The notes beneath the pieces are model-generated. The model was not told the DNA's origin and ran no database searches. It was given only the letters and a program-made list of their open reading frames with translations. Made by a program: the position numbers and the translations under genes. Of a stretch of 14,718 nt of DNA, positions 4,879 through 13,104 are shown piece by piece (position 1 is the stretch's first letter; the number at the start of each line of letters is the position of its first letter). The stretch is from assembly GCA_003489145.1 (NCBI GenBank), contig DNJI01000111.1, forward strand, positions 1 through 14,718. Direction: 5' to 3'. Source of the stretch: Gammaproteobacteria bacterium. Its GTDB lineage: Bacteria; Pseudomonadota; Gammaproteobacteria; PS1; Pseudothioglobaceae.

Positions 4879-6954
4879 ATGTTGAATTATAAACATATAA
4901 AGCTTTTAATATGGGCTGTTTTACCTCTATTAGGCGCCTGTACTGAGCCTTGGAATAATCCGTATCCCGATACGCAAAGACTAGACAATACGCTTTACAG
5001 TTCTTTTTCTGCACGTCCAAAGCATTTAGACCCAGCACGTTCGTATTCTTCAAACGAGTGGACTTTTATTCAGTCGGTGTATGAGACGCCACTGCAATAT
5101 CATTATTTAAAACGACCTTACACATTAATACCGGGCGTATTAGAGCAGATGCCAAAAGTGCATTATTACAATAACGCAGGCGATGAAATTGCAGCTAAAG
5201 ACCGACAATCTGCTGCTTTTTCACGTTATATTTTGCAAATAAAACCGGGGGTAATGTATCAAAATCATCCCGCCTTTGTTGAGAAAAATCTTGCGTTAAG
5301 TGACGATGAACTTAGCAGTATTAACCATTTAAGTGATTTTTCTGAAATTGCGACAAGAGAGTTAATCGCCAGTGATTTTGTGCATCAAATCAAGCGTTTG
5401 GCTAATCCGAAATTGCATTCTCCGATACTAAGTTTAATGAGCGAGATGATTGTTGGTCTTGATGATTTGAATGTTGAGCTTAAGAAAGTGAAAGGTGTAT
5501 TAGATTTAACCCAACATCAAATATCAGGTGTTAAGGTGTTAGACAAATATCGTTATTCTATAAAAGTAAATGGCGTACAAGAACAGTTTTTATATTGGCT
5601 GGCCATGCCATTTTTTACCGCTGTTCCGCCGGAGGCAGATGTATTTTATGCACAACAAGGCTTAATTGATAAAAATATTGTATTGGACTGGTACCCGATA
5701 GGTACAGGGCCTTTTCAACTAACCGTTAATAATCCAAATAAGGAGATGATTCTCCAAAGAAACCTTGATTTTCATGATGAATATTACCCAAGTGTAGGTG
5801 AGGATAGCGACAAGGAAAATCGCTTATTGGTTGATAAAAATAATAAATTACCCTTTTTAAACAAAGTACATTTTTTATTAGAAAAAGAAACCGCGCCTTA
5901 TTGGAATAAATTTTTACAAGGGTATTACGACAAATCAGGTATTTCGAGTGACAACTTTGATCAAGCGATTGAGGTTAAAGCCAAAGGTCAGACTGTTTTA
6001 GCCCCGAGAATGAGTAATAAAGACATTCGCTTATTGACCAGCAATAGCACCAGCGTTTATTACACTGCCTTTAATATGCTAGATAAAACAGTGGGTGGCT
6101 ACACACCATCTACTCAAAAATTAAGACAAGCCATCTCAATAGCCATCAATGAAGAAGAGTATATTTCTATTTTTAGAAATGGTCGCGGTAGTGCGGCACA
6201 TGGGCCAATCCCTGCCGGTATTTTTGGTGCAGCGCAGGATTACAATCCATTTGTTTATGATGCACTGGATAAGCGTAAAAATATTACTAAAGCTCAAGCT
6301 TTAATGGTGCAAGCAGGCTATTCCAATGGCATTAACCCAGTTACCAACAAGCCATTGGTTTTGTATTTTGATACTACTGCCAGTAGTGCAGAAGATCAGC
6401 CAAGACTAGATTGGATTAGAAAACAATTTAAAAAACTTGGCATCCAGTTGGTAATTAGATCAAGTAGTTACAATCGACTACAAGATAAAATGAGTAAGGG
6501 TCAAACCCAATTATTTGAATTAGGTTGGAATGCGGATTACCCTGATCCAGAAAATTTCTTATTTTTATTGTATGGCAAAAATTCCAAAGTTGAAACAGGT
6601 GGAGAGAACGGTGCTAATTATCAAAATGCTAAATACGATAAGTTATTTGAGCAAATGAAAAATATGCCAAATTCCGCTGAGAGGCAAGTAGTCATCGATA
6701 AAATGGTGGCTATATTGCGTGAAGATTCGCCTTGGGTTTGGGGCTTTATTCCAAAATCATACGGCCTTTATCACCAATGGTTAACCAATTCAAAACCCCA
6801 TGCGATGGCAAGAAATACACTCAAATATTTACGCGTTAATCCTCAGTTAAGAGAGGATTTCCGCCAAAAACACAATCAAGTGGTGTGGTGGCCAATGATT
6901 ATTTTGGCGCTAATATTGTTAGGCGTTATTTACCGCTTTAAACGTGCATTATGA
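4879..6954 (+). CDS. Family 5 (peptide/oligopeptide-type) solute-binding lipoprotein with C-terminal membrane helix
   Basis: This protein of 691 residues resembles the ligand-binding component of Opp/Dpp-type ABC importers. It starts with a lipoprotein signal, MLNYKHIKLLIWAVLPLLGAC, with lipobox LGAC and Cys21 as the lipidation site. Typical SBP_bac_5 segments follow in order: GTGPFQL (about residue 275), TPSTQKLRQAISIAI, HGPIPAGIFG, and LFELGWNADYPDPENF with ENGANYQNAKYDKLF near the end. Unusually, residues 668-685 (VVWWPMIILALILLGVIY) form a membrane helix followed by basic RFKRAL, which predicts a cytoplasmic C-terminus. No permease or ATPase gene is adjacent, so the transporter partner, if any, lies elsewhere. 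The ligand cannot be read from sequence. The ATG is 30 bp from the fabI start and lacks a Shine-Dalgarno. Its stop overlaps the lspA start. The fold is confident; transport of peptides is inference. Confidence 0.85.
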   Translation: MLNYKHIKLLIWAVLPLLGACTEPWNNPYPDTQRLDNTLYSSFSARPKHLDPARSYSSNEWTFIQSVYETPLQYHYLKRPYTLIPGVLEQMPKVHYYNNAGDEIAAKDRQSAAFSRYILQIKPGVMYQNHPAFVEKNLALSDDELSSINHLSDFSEIATRELIASDFVHQIKRLANPKLHSPILSLMSEMIVGLDDLNVELKKVKGVLDLTQHQISGVKVLDKYRYSIKVNGVQEQFLYWLAMPFFTAVPPEADVFYAQQGLIDKNIVLDWYPIGTGPFQLTVNNPNKEMILQRNLDFHDEYYPSVGEDSDKENRLLVDKNNKLPFLNKVHFLLEKETAPYWNKFLQGYYDKSGISSDNFDQAIEVKAKGQTVLAPRMSNKDIRLLTSNSTSVYYTAFNMLDKTVGGYTPSTQKLRQAISIAINEEEYISIFRNGRGSAAHGPIPAGIFGAAQDYNPFVYDALDKRKNITKAQALMVQAGYSNGINPVTNKPLVLYFDTTASSAEDQPRLDWIRKQFKKLGIQLVIRSSSYNRLQDKMSKGQTQLFELGWNADYPDPENFLFLLYGKNSKVETGGENGANYQNAKYDKLFEQMKNMPNSAERQVVIDKMVAILREDSPWVWGFIPKSYGLYHQWLTNSKPHAMARNTLKYLRVNPQLREDFRQKHNQVVWWPMIILALILLGVIYRFKRAL

Positions 6955-7415
6955 CTAAAGTTAAGTATTATTTTCTCTTATCTTTATTGTTGGTGTTATT
7001 AGACCAAGTGACAAAATTGCTAGTCTATGGTTATATTAAACCTAATAATTCTATTATTATCAATGACTTTTTTAGTCTAACGCACGTGCACAACTATGGT
7101 GCGGCCTTTAGTTTTTTAGCAGACCAATCAGGCTGGCAGCGATACTTATTGTCAGGCATTTCAATGATTGCCAGTATTGCTATCGTGATTTGGATGCGTC
7201 GAATAGAGGTGGACCAAGTATTAAAACTCAGCGCTTTATCTATTCTTCTGGCGGGTGCAGTGGGTAATTTGATTGATCGTTTTTTTCTAGGTTTTGTTAT
7301 TGATTTTATTGACCTTCATTACCAAACATTTTATTGGCCGATATTTAATGTGGCCGATATCTTAATTAGTATAGGTGTTGTGCTGTTGATTTTTTCTGAC
7401 TTAAAAAAATCATGA
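6951..7415 (+). CDS. lspA: Lipoprotein signal peptidase (signal peptidase II), LspA
   Basis: LspA is an inner-membrane aspartyl protease that removes the signal peptide from prolipoproteins after the lipobox Cys has received diacylglycerol. The 154 residues show four membrane segments and all signature blocks: LDQVTKLLV near the N-terminus, HVHNYGAAFSFLAD (46-58), GNLIDR (105-110), VIDFIDLH (116-123) and FNVADILI (132-139). The expected catalytic aspartates are Asp118 (VIDF) and Asp136 (NVAD). The start ATG overlaps the upstream stop as ATGA, so translation is probably coupled to the lipoprotein gene that is itself an LspA substrate. In E. coli lspA follows ileS; that arrangement is absent here. 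Its own stop overlaps the thiO start in the same way. Identification is secure. Confidence 0.96.
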   Translation: MTKVKYYFLLSLLLVLLDQVTKLLVYGYIKPNNSIIINDFFSLTHVHNYGAAFSFLADQSGWQRYLLSGISMIASIAIVIWMRRIEVDQVLKLSALSILLAGAVGNLIDRFFLGFVIDFIDLHYQTFYWPIFNVADILISIGVVLLIFSDLKKS

Positions 7416-8395
7416 GTGATTGTATTGTTATTGGCGGCGGTATTATCGGCATGATGAGTGCGCGCATGTTGACGATTGCTGGTGCAAGGGTTACTTTGCT
7501 AGATCAACGAGAATGTGGCAAAGAGTCCTCATGGGCAGGCGGTGGTATTATTAGCCCACTTTACCCTTGGCATTATGATGATTTAACCAACGATTTGAGC
7601 TTTGAATCTCAGGCTGTTTATGAGGCATTGTGTGATGATTTACACCGTTCTAGCGGTGTTGACCCTGAGTATCAAAAATCGGGCTTATTGATGATGGATG
7701 AGTTTGACACAGCTGAGGCAAAAACATGGATGGAACGCTACCAGATTAACTATCAGAATCATACTGATGGCGCCTTATTTTCATACGTGGCCAGCGTTAG
7801 AAACCCACGGTTGCTACAGGCACTAAAGGCAGATATTATTAAAAAAGGCGTTAAAATCGTTGAGCACACACAAGTTGAAAGTCTTATTGCTAAAGAAGAT
7901 AAAGTGTTGGGTGTACACACCTCAAAAGGTGATTTTTTATCTGATAAAGTGCTTGCTTGTGCCGGTGCTTGGAGTGAGCAATTGTTAAATTTAAAGGATG
8001 AGATTTTCCCAATGAAAGGGCAGATGATTGTACTTAAAGCACCAGTCGATGAAATTCCTCATATTATTCTTGATCAGGGTCGTTATATAATTCCCAGAGC
8101 TGATGGTAAAATACTGATTGGCTCAACCATGGAAGACGTGGGTTTTAATCGTGATGTTGATTTACCAACCCAACAAAGTCTTCATGAATTTGCTTGGCAA
8201 CATGTACCCGCACTTAAGAATGCTGAAATTGAACACCACTGGTCAGGTTTTAGGCCGGCCAGTCGCTCAGGCAAGGTGATTGTAGCTAAAGATGAAATTT
8301 ATCAAAATTTATTTATCAATACTGGGCATTTTCGTAATGGACTTAACATGGCACCAGCCAGCGCTAACAAAATAACACAATTAGTCAATGAATAA
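7412..8395 (+). CDS. thiO: Glycine oxidase ThiO (FAD-dependent amine oxidase)
   Basis: ThiO-type enzymes oxidise glycine to iminoglycine with oxygen and FAD, feeding ThiG in the thiazole branch of thiamine synthesis; related D-amino acid oxidases share the fold. The 327-residue cytosolic protein begins with the dinucleotide-binding motif IVIGGGIIGMMSA, followed by an acidic end of the second strand (LLDQREC). It has SSWAGGGIISPLYPW, the ThiO-type segment after the first helix. GFRPASRSG (Arg281) and INTGHFRNGLNMAPASA (Arg308) hold the two arginines expected to bind the substrate carboxylate. No thiS, thiG or thiE gene is adjacent, so the thiamine role rests on family resemblance; a general D-amino acid or sarcosine oxidase is the alternative. 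Its start overlaps the lspA stop (ATGA) and its stop overlaps the next gene by 8 bp. Confidence 0.87.
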   Translation: MSDCIVIGGGIIGMMSARMLTIAGARVTLLDQRECGKESSWAGGGIISPLYPWHYDDLTNDLSFESQAVYEALCDDLHRSSGVDPEYQKSGLLMMDEFDTAEAKTWMERYQINYQNHTDGALFSYVASVRNPRLLQALKADIIKKGVKIVEHTQVESLIAKEDKVLGVHTSKGDFLSDKVLACAGAWSEQLLNLKDEIFPMKGQMIVLKAPVDEIPHIILDQGRYIIPRADGKILIGSTMEDVGFNRDVDLPTQQSLHEFAWQHVPALKNAEIEHHWSGFRPASRSGKVIVAKDEIYQNLFINTGHFRNGLNMAPASANKITQLVNE

Positions 8396-8945
8396 AATTA
8401 CCTTATTATTTATCACCCTATGCTTTAGTGCTGTCACTAATGCCAAATTGGTTAAAGTTTCCAACGAAGGCATCTTATTGGTGGATAACGCCCAACAGTG
8501 GTCTTGTGTTGTGGACGACAAATCCCAACTAATGTGGGAAGTCAAAATCGACACTGATGGCTTACAAAGTGCTCAAAACACCTACACTTGGTTTGATGGT
8601 GACTCGGGTGTAGATAACGGTGAATACAGCCATAATTGCCAATGGGGAGAGGGTTGTAATACGCAAGCCTTTATTAAAGAATTAAACAAAAGTGATTTAT
8701 GTCAATCATCAAATTGGCGCTTGCCAACCGAATCTGAACTAATTACATTGTTGGTTTACAATGATGACAACCCTTTAATCAATCTAAATTATTTTCCGAA
8801 TACACAGTCCAAGCCCTATTGGACTTCAATGAGTCACGACCATAACAACGACGTGGCGGTTGATGTGCCATTTTTTTATGGTGGCACCAAGGGTAGCGAT
8901 AAATCGTTTGATTCTTATATTCGTGCTGTAAGAGATGTTAAGTAG
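8388..8945 (+). CDS. Exported DUF1566 (Lcl C-terminal) domain protein, function unknown
   Basis: This protein of 185 residues has a clear signal peptide (NKITLLFITLCFSAVTNA, probable cleavage after Ala19), so it is likely periplasmic or exported. The mature part has the repeat-like landmarks of the DUF1566/Lcl fold: LMWEVK (48-53), NTYTWFDG, SNWRLPTESELITLL (108-122), PYWTS (143-147) and YIRAVRD near the end. The fold is related to C-type-lectin-like modules often found in surface or binding proteins. Four mature cysteines (40, 84, 90, 105) could make two disulfides. It overlaps thiO by 8 bp and recJ by 11 bp, so it is translated within the operon although neither neighbour suggests its job. 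I do not assign a function. Confidence 0.78.
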   Translation: MNKITLLFITLCFSAVTNAKLVKVSNEGILLVDNAQQWSCVVDDKSQLMWEVKIDTDGLQSAQNTYTWFDGDSGVDNGEYSHNCQWGEGCNTQAFIKELNKSDLCQSSNWRLPTESELITLLVYNDDNPLINLNYFPNTQSKPYWTSMSHDHNNDVAVDVPFFYGGTKGSDKSFDSYIRAVRDVK

Positions 8946-10632
8946 GGCAATAGATCAAACTTTATTTACGTCTTATTCAGAAGACATTCCGGTTTTTTTA
9001 AAGAAAATTTATGCGGCTCGTGGAGTGGCAGAGTCGCAACTTTCTTTAACACTTGCAGAATTACTAAGACCTGATTTTTCTGAATTAGACAAGGCATTAT
9101 CACTCTTAGAGCAAGCATTAACTGAGCAAAAACGCATTTTAATTATTGGTGATTTTGATGCTGATGGTGCAACAGCCAGTGTAGTGGCAATGAAATCATT
9201 AAGAATGATGGGCGCCAAGCAAGTTGATTTTTTAGTGCCAAATCGGTTCGAGCATGGTTATGGCCTTAGCCCAGAAATTGTCAATTTAGCCATTAAAGAA
9301 AAACAGCCCGATTTAATCATCACGGTTGATAATGGTATTTCTAGTTTTGACGGTGCTGATCTGGCTAAAGACGCCGGTATTAATGTAATTATTACCGATC
9401 ACCATCTACCCAGTGATTCAGTGCCAAAAGCAGATGCAATCATCAATCCCAATCTCAAAGATTGTAACTTTCCGAGTAAAAATCTAGCTGGTGTTGGCGT
9501 CTGTTTTTATTTGTTTTCATCTCTAAAAAGCCACCTTCAGAAGAATGGTTACTTTGCTAACAACAATATTCCTTTGCCCGATCTTCGCCACGTATTAGAC
9601 TTGGTTGCATTAGGTACAGTAGCGGATGTGGTTAAGCTTGATCAAAATAATCGTATTTTAATTTCAGAAGGGATTCGACGTATTCGTGCCAAGCAATGTG
9701 CACCTGGTATTTTGGCATTACTTGAGATTTCTAAGCGCCAAGCAGAAACTCTGCAAGCTTCTGATTTAGGATTTTCTGTAGCACCAAGGCTCAATGCAGC
9801 AGGGCGTCTGAGTGATATTTCCCGTGGTATCAAATGTTTACTCACTGATGATATGAATGATGCAAGACGCTATGCTCAAGAGTTGGAGGCATTTAATCAA
9901 AAGCGCAGAATCGAACAAGAACGTATCCAACTTGAAGCAGAGGCTATTGTTAAAGCCCAAGAAGTGAGTGAAAGCAAGTTTGCCCTTAGCTTATTTGACC
10001 CGTCTTGGCACGAGGGCATTGTTGGTATTGTCGCAGGTAAACTTAAGGAAATGCATCATTGCCCTTGTGCCGTGTTTGCTAAATCTGGTGATTGCCTTAA
10101 AGGCTCTATTCGTTCAATTCCTAGCGTGCATATCAAAGACCTTTTGGACTTAGTGGATCGACAAAATCCAGGCTTGATTTTAAAATTTGGTGGTCATGCA
10201 ATGGCAGCAGGTTTAAGCATCAAGCCGGAAGATTTTTGGCATTTTAAACGCGCTTTTTCAAAAGCTATTAAACAGCATTTAGACGCAAAAATCCCAACGG
10301 TAGAGCTATTGACTGATGGTGAGCCGGAAGCTTTTGATATTTCATTAGATAATGCGCAATTATTGGCTGATTCAGGGCCTTGGGGTCAGGGCTTCGAAGA
10401 GCCAATATTTTATGGAAATTTTGAGATAGTTGAGCAAAGAGTCGTAGGCGAAAAGCACCTAAAATGTCGACTCAAATTGATGGGTGATACACGCATTCAT
10501 GACGCCATTGCTTTTTTTCAAGCACCACTTGATACCAAACAAGTAACAGTTGCTTATAAATTATCAATTAATACTTGGCGAGGTGCGACTAATTTGCAAC
10601 TGATGGTTGAGCAAATTAGCGCCTCAGAATAA
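8935..10632 (+). CDS. recJ: Single-stranded-DNA-specific 5'-3' exonuclease RecJ
   Basis: RecJ degrades single-stranded DNA from the 5' end during RecFOR recombination, mismatch repair and base excision repair. At 565 residues it is close to E. coli RecJ (577). The DHH phosphoesterase core shows motif I GDFDADGATAS (Asp73, Asp75, Asp77), ITVDNGIS for the next metal-site motif, and TDHHLPS (Asp155-His156-His157). The DHHA1 domain follows with IRSIPSVHIKDLLD and FGGHAMAAGLSI (Gly419-Gly420-His421). The C-terminal OB-like domain carries GPWGQGFEEPIFYGNF. The ATG at 8935 lies inside the end of the DUF1566 gene (11 bp overlap) and leads directly into the family N-terminus, so re-initiation is likely. 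thrS begins 46 bp later. All key residues I can check are intact. Confidence 0.96.
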   Translation: MLSRAIDQTLFTSYSEDIPVFLKKIYAARGVAESQLSLTLAELLRPDFSELDKALSLLEQALTEQKRILIIGDFDADGATASVVAMKSLRMMGAKQVDFLVPNRFEHGYGLSPEIVNLAIKEKQPDLIITVDNGISSFDGADLAKDAGINVIITDHHLPSDSVPKADAIINPNLKDCNFPSKNLAGVGVCFYLFSSLKSHLQKNGYFANNNIPLPDLRHVLDLVALGTVADVVKLDQNNRILISEGIRRIRAKQCAPGILALLEISKRQAETLQASDLGFSVAPRLNAAGRLSDISRGIKCLLTDDMNDARRYAQELEAFNQKRRIEQERIQLEAEAIVKAQEVSESKFALSLFDPSWHEGIVGIVAGKLKEMHHCPCAVFAKSGDCLKGSIRSIPSVHIKDLLDLVDRQNPGLILKFGGHAMAAGLSIKPEDFWHFKRAFSKAIKQHLDAKIPTVELLTDGEPEAFDISLDNAQLLADSGPWGQGFEEPIFYGNFEIVEQRVVGEKHLKCRLKLMGDTRIHDAIAFFQAPLDTKQVTVAYKLSINTWRGATNLQLMVEQISASE

Positions 10633-10636
10633 GCCT

Positions 10637-10665
10637 TGTCAAGGTAAAATACAGCCTTTTATTTT
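10637..10665 (+). promoter_or_regulatory. Candidate promoter for thrS in the recJ-thrS gap
   Basis: TTGTCA (10637-10642, five of six to consensus) and TATTTT (10660-10665, four of six) are 17 bp apart. Transcription would start near 10672, giving a leader of only about 7 nt before the thrS ATG. A second -10-like hexamer GATAAT (10667-10672) would start even closer. AT-rich DNA makes chance matches common. Confidence 0.3.
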
Positions 10666-10678
10666 TGATAATTTTGTC

Positions 10679-12571
10679 ATGCCAATAATTACACTTCCAG
10701 ATGGAACTGAAAAATCTTTTGATCAGCCTCTTAACGTATTTGAAGTAGCTAAGTCGATCGGTTCTGGCCTTGCTAAAGCCACATTGGCAGGTAAAGTTAA
10801 TGGAGAGTTGGTAGATGCGGCTTATGTGATTGACACGGATAGCAGTGTTTCGATCATTACCGCGAAAGATGAAGAAGGGCTTGAAGTGATTCGCCATTCT
10901 ACCGCTCACCTTTTGGCGCAAGCCACACAAATGCTTTATCCTGAGGCGCAAGTAACGATTGGCCCGGTGATTGATAATGGTTTTTTCTATGATTTTGCTT
11001 ATAAAGATGGCTTTTCAGAAAGTGATTTAGCCAAGATTGAAAAAAATATGAATCACTTGGTTAAGCAAAATCTTAAGATCGAGCGCTCTGAAATGTCACG
11101 TGATGAAGCGGTGCAATTCTTTAAAGACAAAGGTGAGCACTATAAGGCTGAAATTATTGAGTCTATTCCTGCAGACCAAGCATTGTCTTTGTATCAACAA
11201 GGTGATTTTATTGACTTGTGTCGTGGCCCTCACGTACCTTCAACTGCTAAATTAAAAGCCTTTAAATTGATGAAATTAGCCGGCGCATACTGGCGTGGTG
11301 ATTCTAATAATGAAATGCTACAGCGTGTGTATGGTACGGCTTGGGCGAGCAAAGACGATCTTAAAGATTATCTATATCGCCTAGAAGAGGCAGAAAAGCG
11401 TGATCATCGAAAAATTGGTAAAACGCAAGACTTATTTCATATGCAAGAAGAAGCGCCTGGCATGGTGTTTTGGCATGAGAAAGGCTGGACCTTATATCAA
11501 ATTGTTGAGCAATATATGCGTGGTGTTTTTAGAGACAATGACTACAAAGAGGTGCACACGCCACAGCTAATTGATCGAACACTTTGGGAAAAATCAGGTC
11601 ATTGGGATAAATTTGGCGATGCCATGTTTACCACTAGCAGTGAAAATCGAGATTATGCGGTGAAGCCAATGAATTGCCCAGCACACATTCAAATTTACAA
11701 TCAAGGCCTTAAGTCTTATCGGGATTTGCCGTTGCGTTTGGCAGAGTTTGGCTCATGCCATCGTAATGAGCCATCAGGTACTCTCCACGGCATCATGCGC
11801 GTGCGCAATTTTGTACAAGATGATGGGCATATTTTTTGTACTGCTGATCAAATTCAAGACGAAGTATCTACTTTTATTGATTTAACTTTTGATGTTTATA
11901 AGCATTTTGGTTTTGACAATGTTGACATTAAGCTTTCAACACGCCCTGAAAATCGCGTGGGTTCTGATGAAGTTTGGGATCGTGCAGAAGCCGCTTTAGC
12001 AGAAGCGCTAGATGCCAAAGGCATTCAGTGGGATTTACAAGAAGGTGAAGGTGCATTCTACGGCCCTAAAATCGAGTTTGTACTTAAAGATTGCTTAGAT
12101 CGCGAATGGCAATGCGGCACTTTACAGGTTGATTTTTCAATGCCAGAGCGTCTAGATGCGCAATATATTGCTGAAGACAACACCAAACAAACCCCAGTAA
12201 TGTTGCACCGTGCGATTGTGGGTTCACTGGAAAGATTTGTCGGTATTTTGATCGAACATTATGAAGGTGCATTCCCATCTTGGTTGGCGCCAATTCAAGC
12301 GGTTATTTTGAATATTTCTGAAAAACAGCATGATTTTGTTATCGATGTTAATAAAAAGTTAAAAAAACAAGGACTTAGAGTCATTTCGGACTTGCGTAAT
12401 GAGAAGATAGGCTTTAAAATACGCGAGCATTCCATGCAACGTTATCCGTATATTTTGGTGGCGGGTGGTAGAGAAATGGAAAACGATGAGATTTCAGTGC
12501 GTAAACGTGGCGGTGAAGATTTAGGCTCTATGTCGATAGAAGCGTTTATAAAATTAGTTAAAGAGGAATAA
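10679..12571 (+). CDS. thrS: Threonyl-tRNA synthetase
   Basis: ThrRS charges tRNA-Thr with threonine in the cytosol and hydrolyses mischarged Ser-tRNA-Thr. The start at 10679 (MPIITLPDGTEKSFD) matches the family N-terminus; an in-frame ATG 72 bp upstream lies inside recJ and would add an unrelated extension. That gives 630 residues against 642 in E. coli. Domains in order: TGS (1-62), the editing domain with HSTAHLLAQA and CRGPHVP, the class II catalytic core, and a C-terminal anticodon-binding domain. The catalytic zinc ligands are Cys333 (MNCPAH), His384 (DDGHIF) and His510 (MLHRAI), each one less than the E. coli numbers. There is no Shine-Dalgarno. The 46-bp gap from recJ has no room for the long thrS operator known in E. 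coli. It opens the translation cluster, with infC beginning 2 bp after the stop. Confidence 0.97.
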   Translation: MPIITLPDGTEKSFDQPLNVFEVAKSIGSGLAKATLAGKVNGELVDAAYVIDTDSSVSIITAKDEEGLEVIRHSTAHLLAQATQMLYPEAQVTIGPVIDNGFFYDFAYKDGFSESDLAKIEKNMNHLVKQNLKIERSEMSRDEAVQFFKDKGEHYKAEIIESIPADQALSLYQQGDFIDLCRGPHVPSTAKLKAFKLMKLAGAYWRGDSNNEMLQRVYGTAWASKDDLKDYLYRLEEAEKRDHRKIGKTQDLFHMQEEAPGMVFWHEKGWTLYQIVEQYMRGVFRDNDYKEVHTPQLIDRTLWEKSGHWDKFGDAMFTTSSENRDYAVKPMNCPAHIQIYNQGLKSYRDLPLRLAEFGSCHRNEPSGTLHGIMRVRNFVQDDGHIFCTADQIQDEVSTFIDLTFDVYKHFGFDNVDIKLSTRPENRVGSDEVWDRAEAALAEALDAKGIQWDLQEGEGAFYGPKIEFVLKDCLDREWQCGTLQVDFSMPERLDAQYIAEDNTKQTPVMLHRAIVGSLERFVGILIEHYEGAFPSWLAPIQAVILNISEKQHDFVIDVNKKLKKQGLRVISDLRNEKIGFKIREHSMQRYPYILVAGGREMENDEISVRKRGGEDLGSMSIEAFIKLVKEE

Positions 12572-12573
12572 TT

Positions 12574-13104
12574 ATTAAAAAACCATATAAAGTAAAAACT
12601 CGAATTAATGATAATATTAGAGTTTCAGAAGTTCGATTAATTGATGCTAACGGTGATCAAGCTGGTGTTGTAAGTACAAGTAAAGCAAAAGAGATGGCCA
12701 AAGATTCCGGCATGGACTTGGTTGAGGTCTCTCCTAACGCTGAACCGCCTGTTTGCAAAATTATGGATTTCGGTAAGTTCCTATATGAACAAAAAAAGCA
12801 GCTGAGTGATCAGAAAAGAAAACAAAAGAAAAACACGGTTAAAACCATTAAATATCGCCCAGGTACCGAAGAAGGTGATTACCAAATTAAATTTAGAAAT
12901 TTGGTCAAATTTTTAGACAATGGTGATAAAGTTAAAGTTAGTATTTGGTTCCGTGGACGCGAAATGCAACACAGAGAACTAGGCATGGAAATGCTAGACA
13001 GAATTGAGAAAGATACAGAAGAATTTGCCAATGTAGAACAAAAGGCAAAGATGGAGGGTCGTCAGCTAGGCATGATGCTGGCACCCAAATCAAAGAAGAA
13101 GTAA
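12574..13104 (+). CDS. infC: Translation initiation factor IF-3 (AUU start codon)
   Basis: IF-3 binds the 30S subunit, prevents premature 50S joining and proofreads the start codon and initiator tRNA. The first ATG in frame is at 12694, but the frame matches IF-3 for 40 more residues upstream (RINDNIRVSEVRLIDANGDQ). There is no ATG, GTG or TTG at the proper beginning, only ATT ATT AAA right after the thrS stop. AUU at 12574 is chosen because it sits 7 nt from the Shine-Dalgarno AGAGG (12562-12566); the ATT at 12571 is only 4 nt away. This gives 176 residues against 180 in E. coli, whose infC also starts with AUU for autoregulation. The N-domain holds SPNAEPPVCKIMDFGKFLYE (53-72), a Lys-rich linker follows, and the C-domain has YRPGTEEGDYQIK and WFRGREM. 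It follows thrS by 2 bp. Confidence 0.95.
   Translation: MKKPYKVKTRINDNIRVSEVRLIDANGDQAGVVSTSKAKEMAKDSGMDLVEVSPNAEPPVCKIMDFGKFLYEQKKQLSDQKRKQKKNTVKTIKYRPGTEEGDYQIKFRNLVKFLDNGDKVKVSIWFRGREMQHRELGMEMLDRIEKDTEEFANVEQKAKMEGRQLGMMLAPKSKKK

Noticed and set aside
4849..4896. 16-residue N-terminal extension of fabI
   Set aside because: It overlaps the divergent gene's start, while the internal ATG matches the FabI N-terminus and has a strong Shine-Dalgarno.
10607..10678. 24-residue N-terminal extension of thrS from an upstream ATG
   Set aside because: The extension lies mostly inside recJ and the family N-terminus begins exactly at MPIITLPDG (10679).
10616..10951. 111-codon minus-strand frame over the recJ-thrS junction
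   Set aside because: It lies opposite the conserved N-terminal domain of thrS, has no recognisable motif and reads as low-complexity basic sequence.
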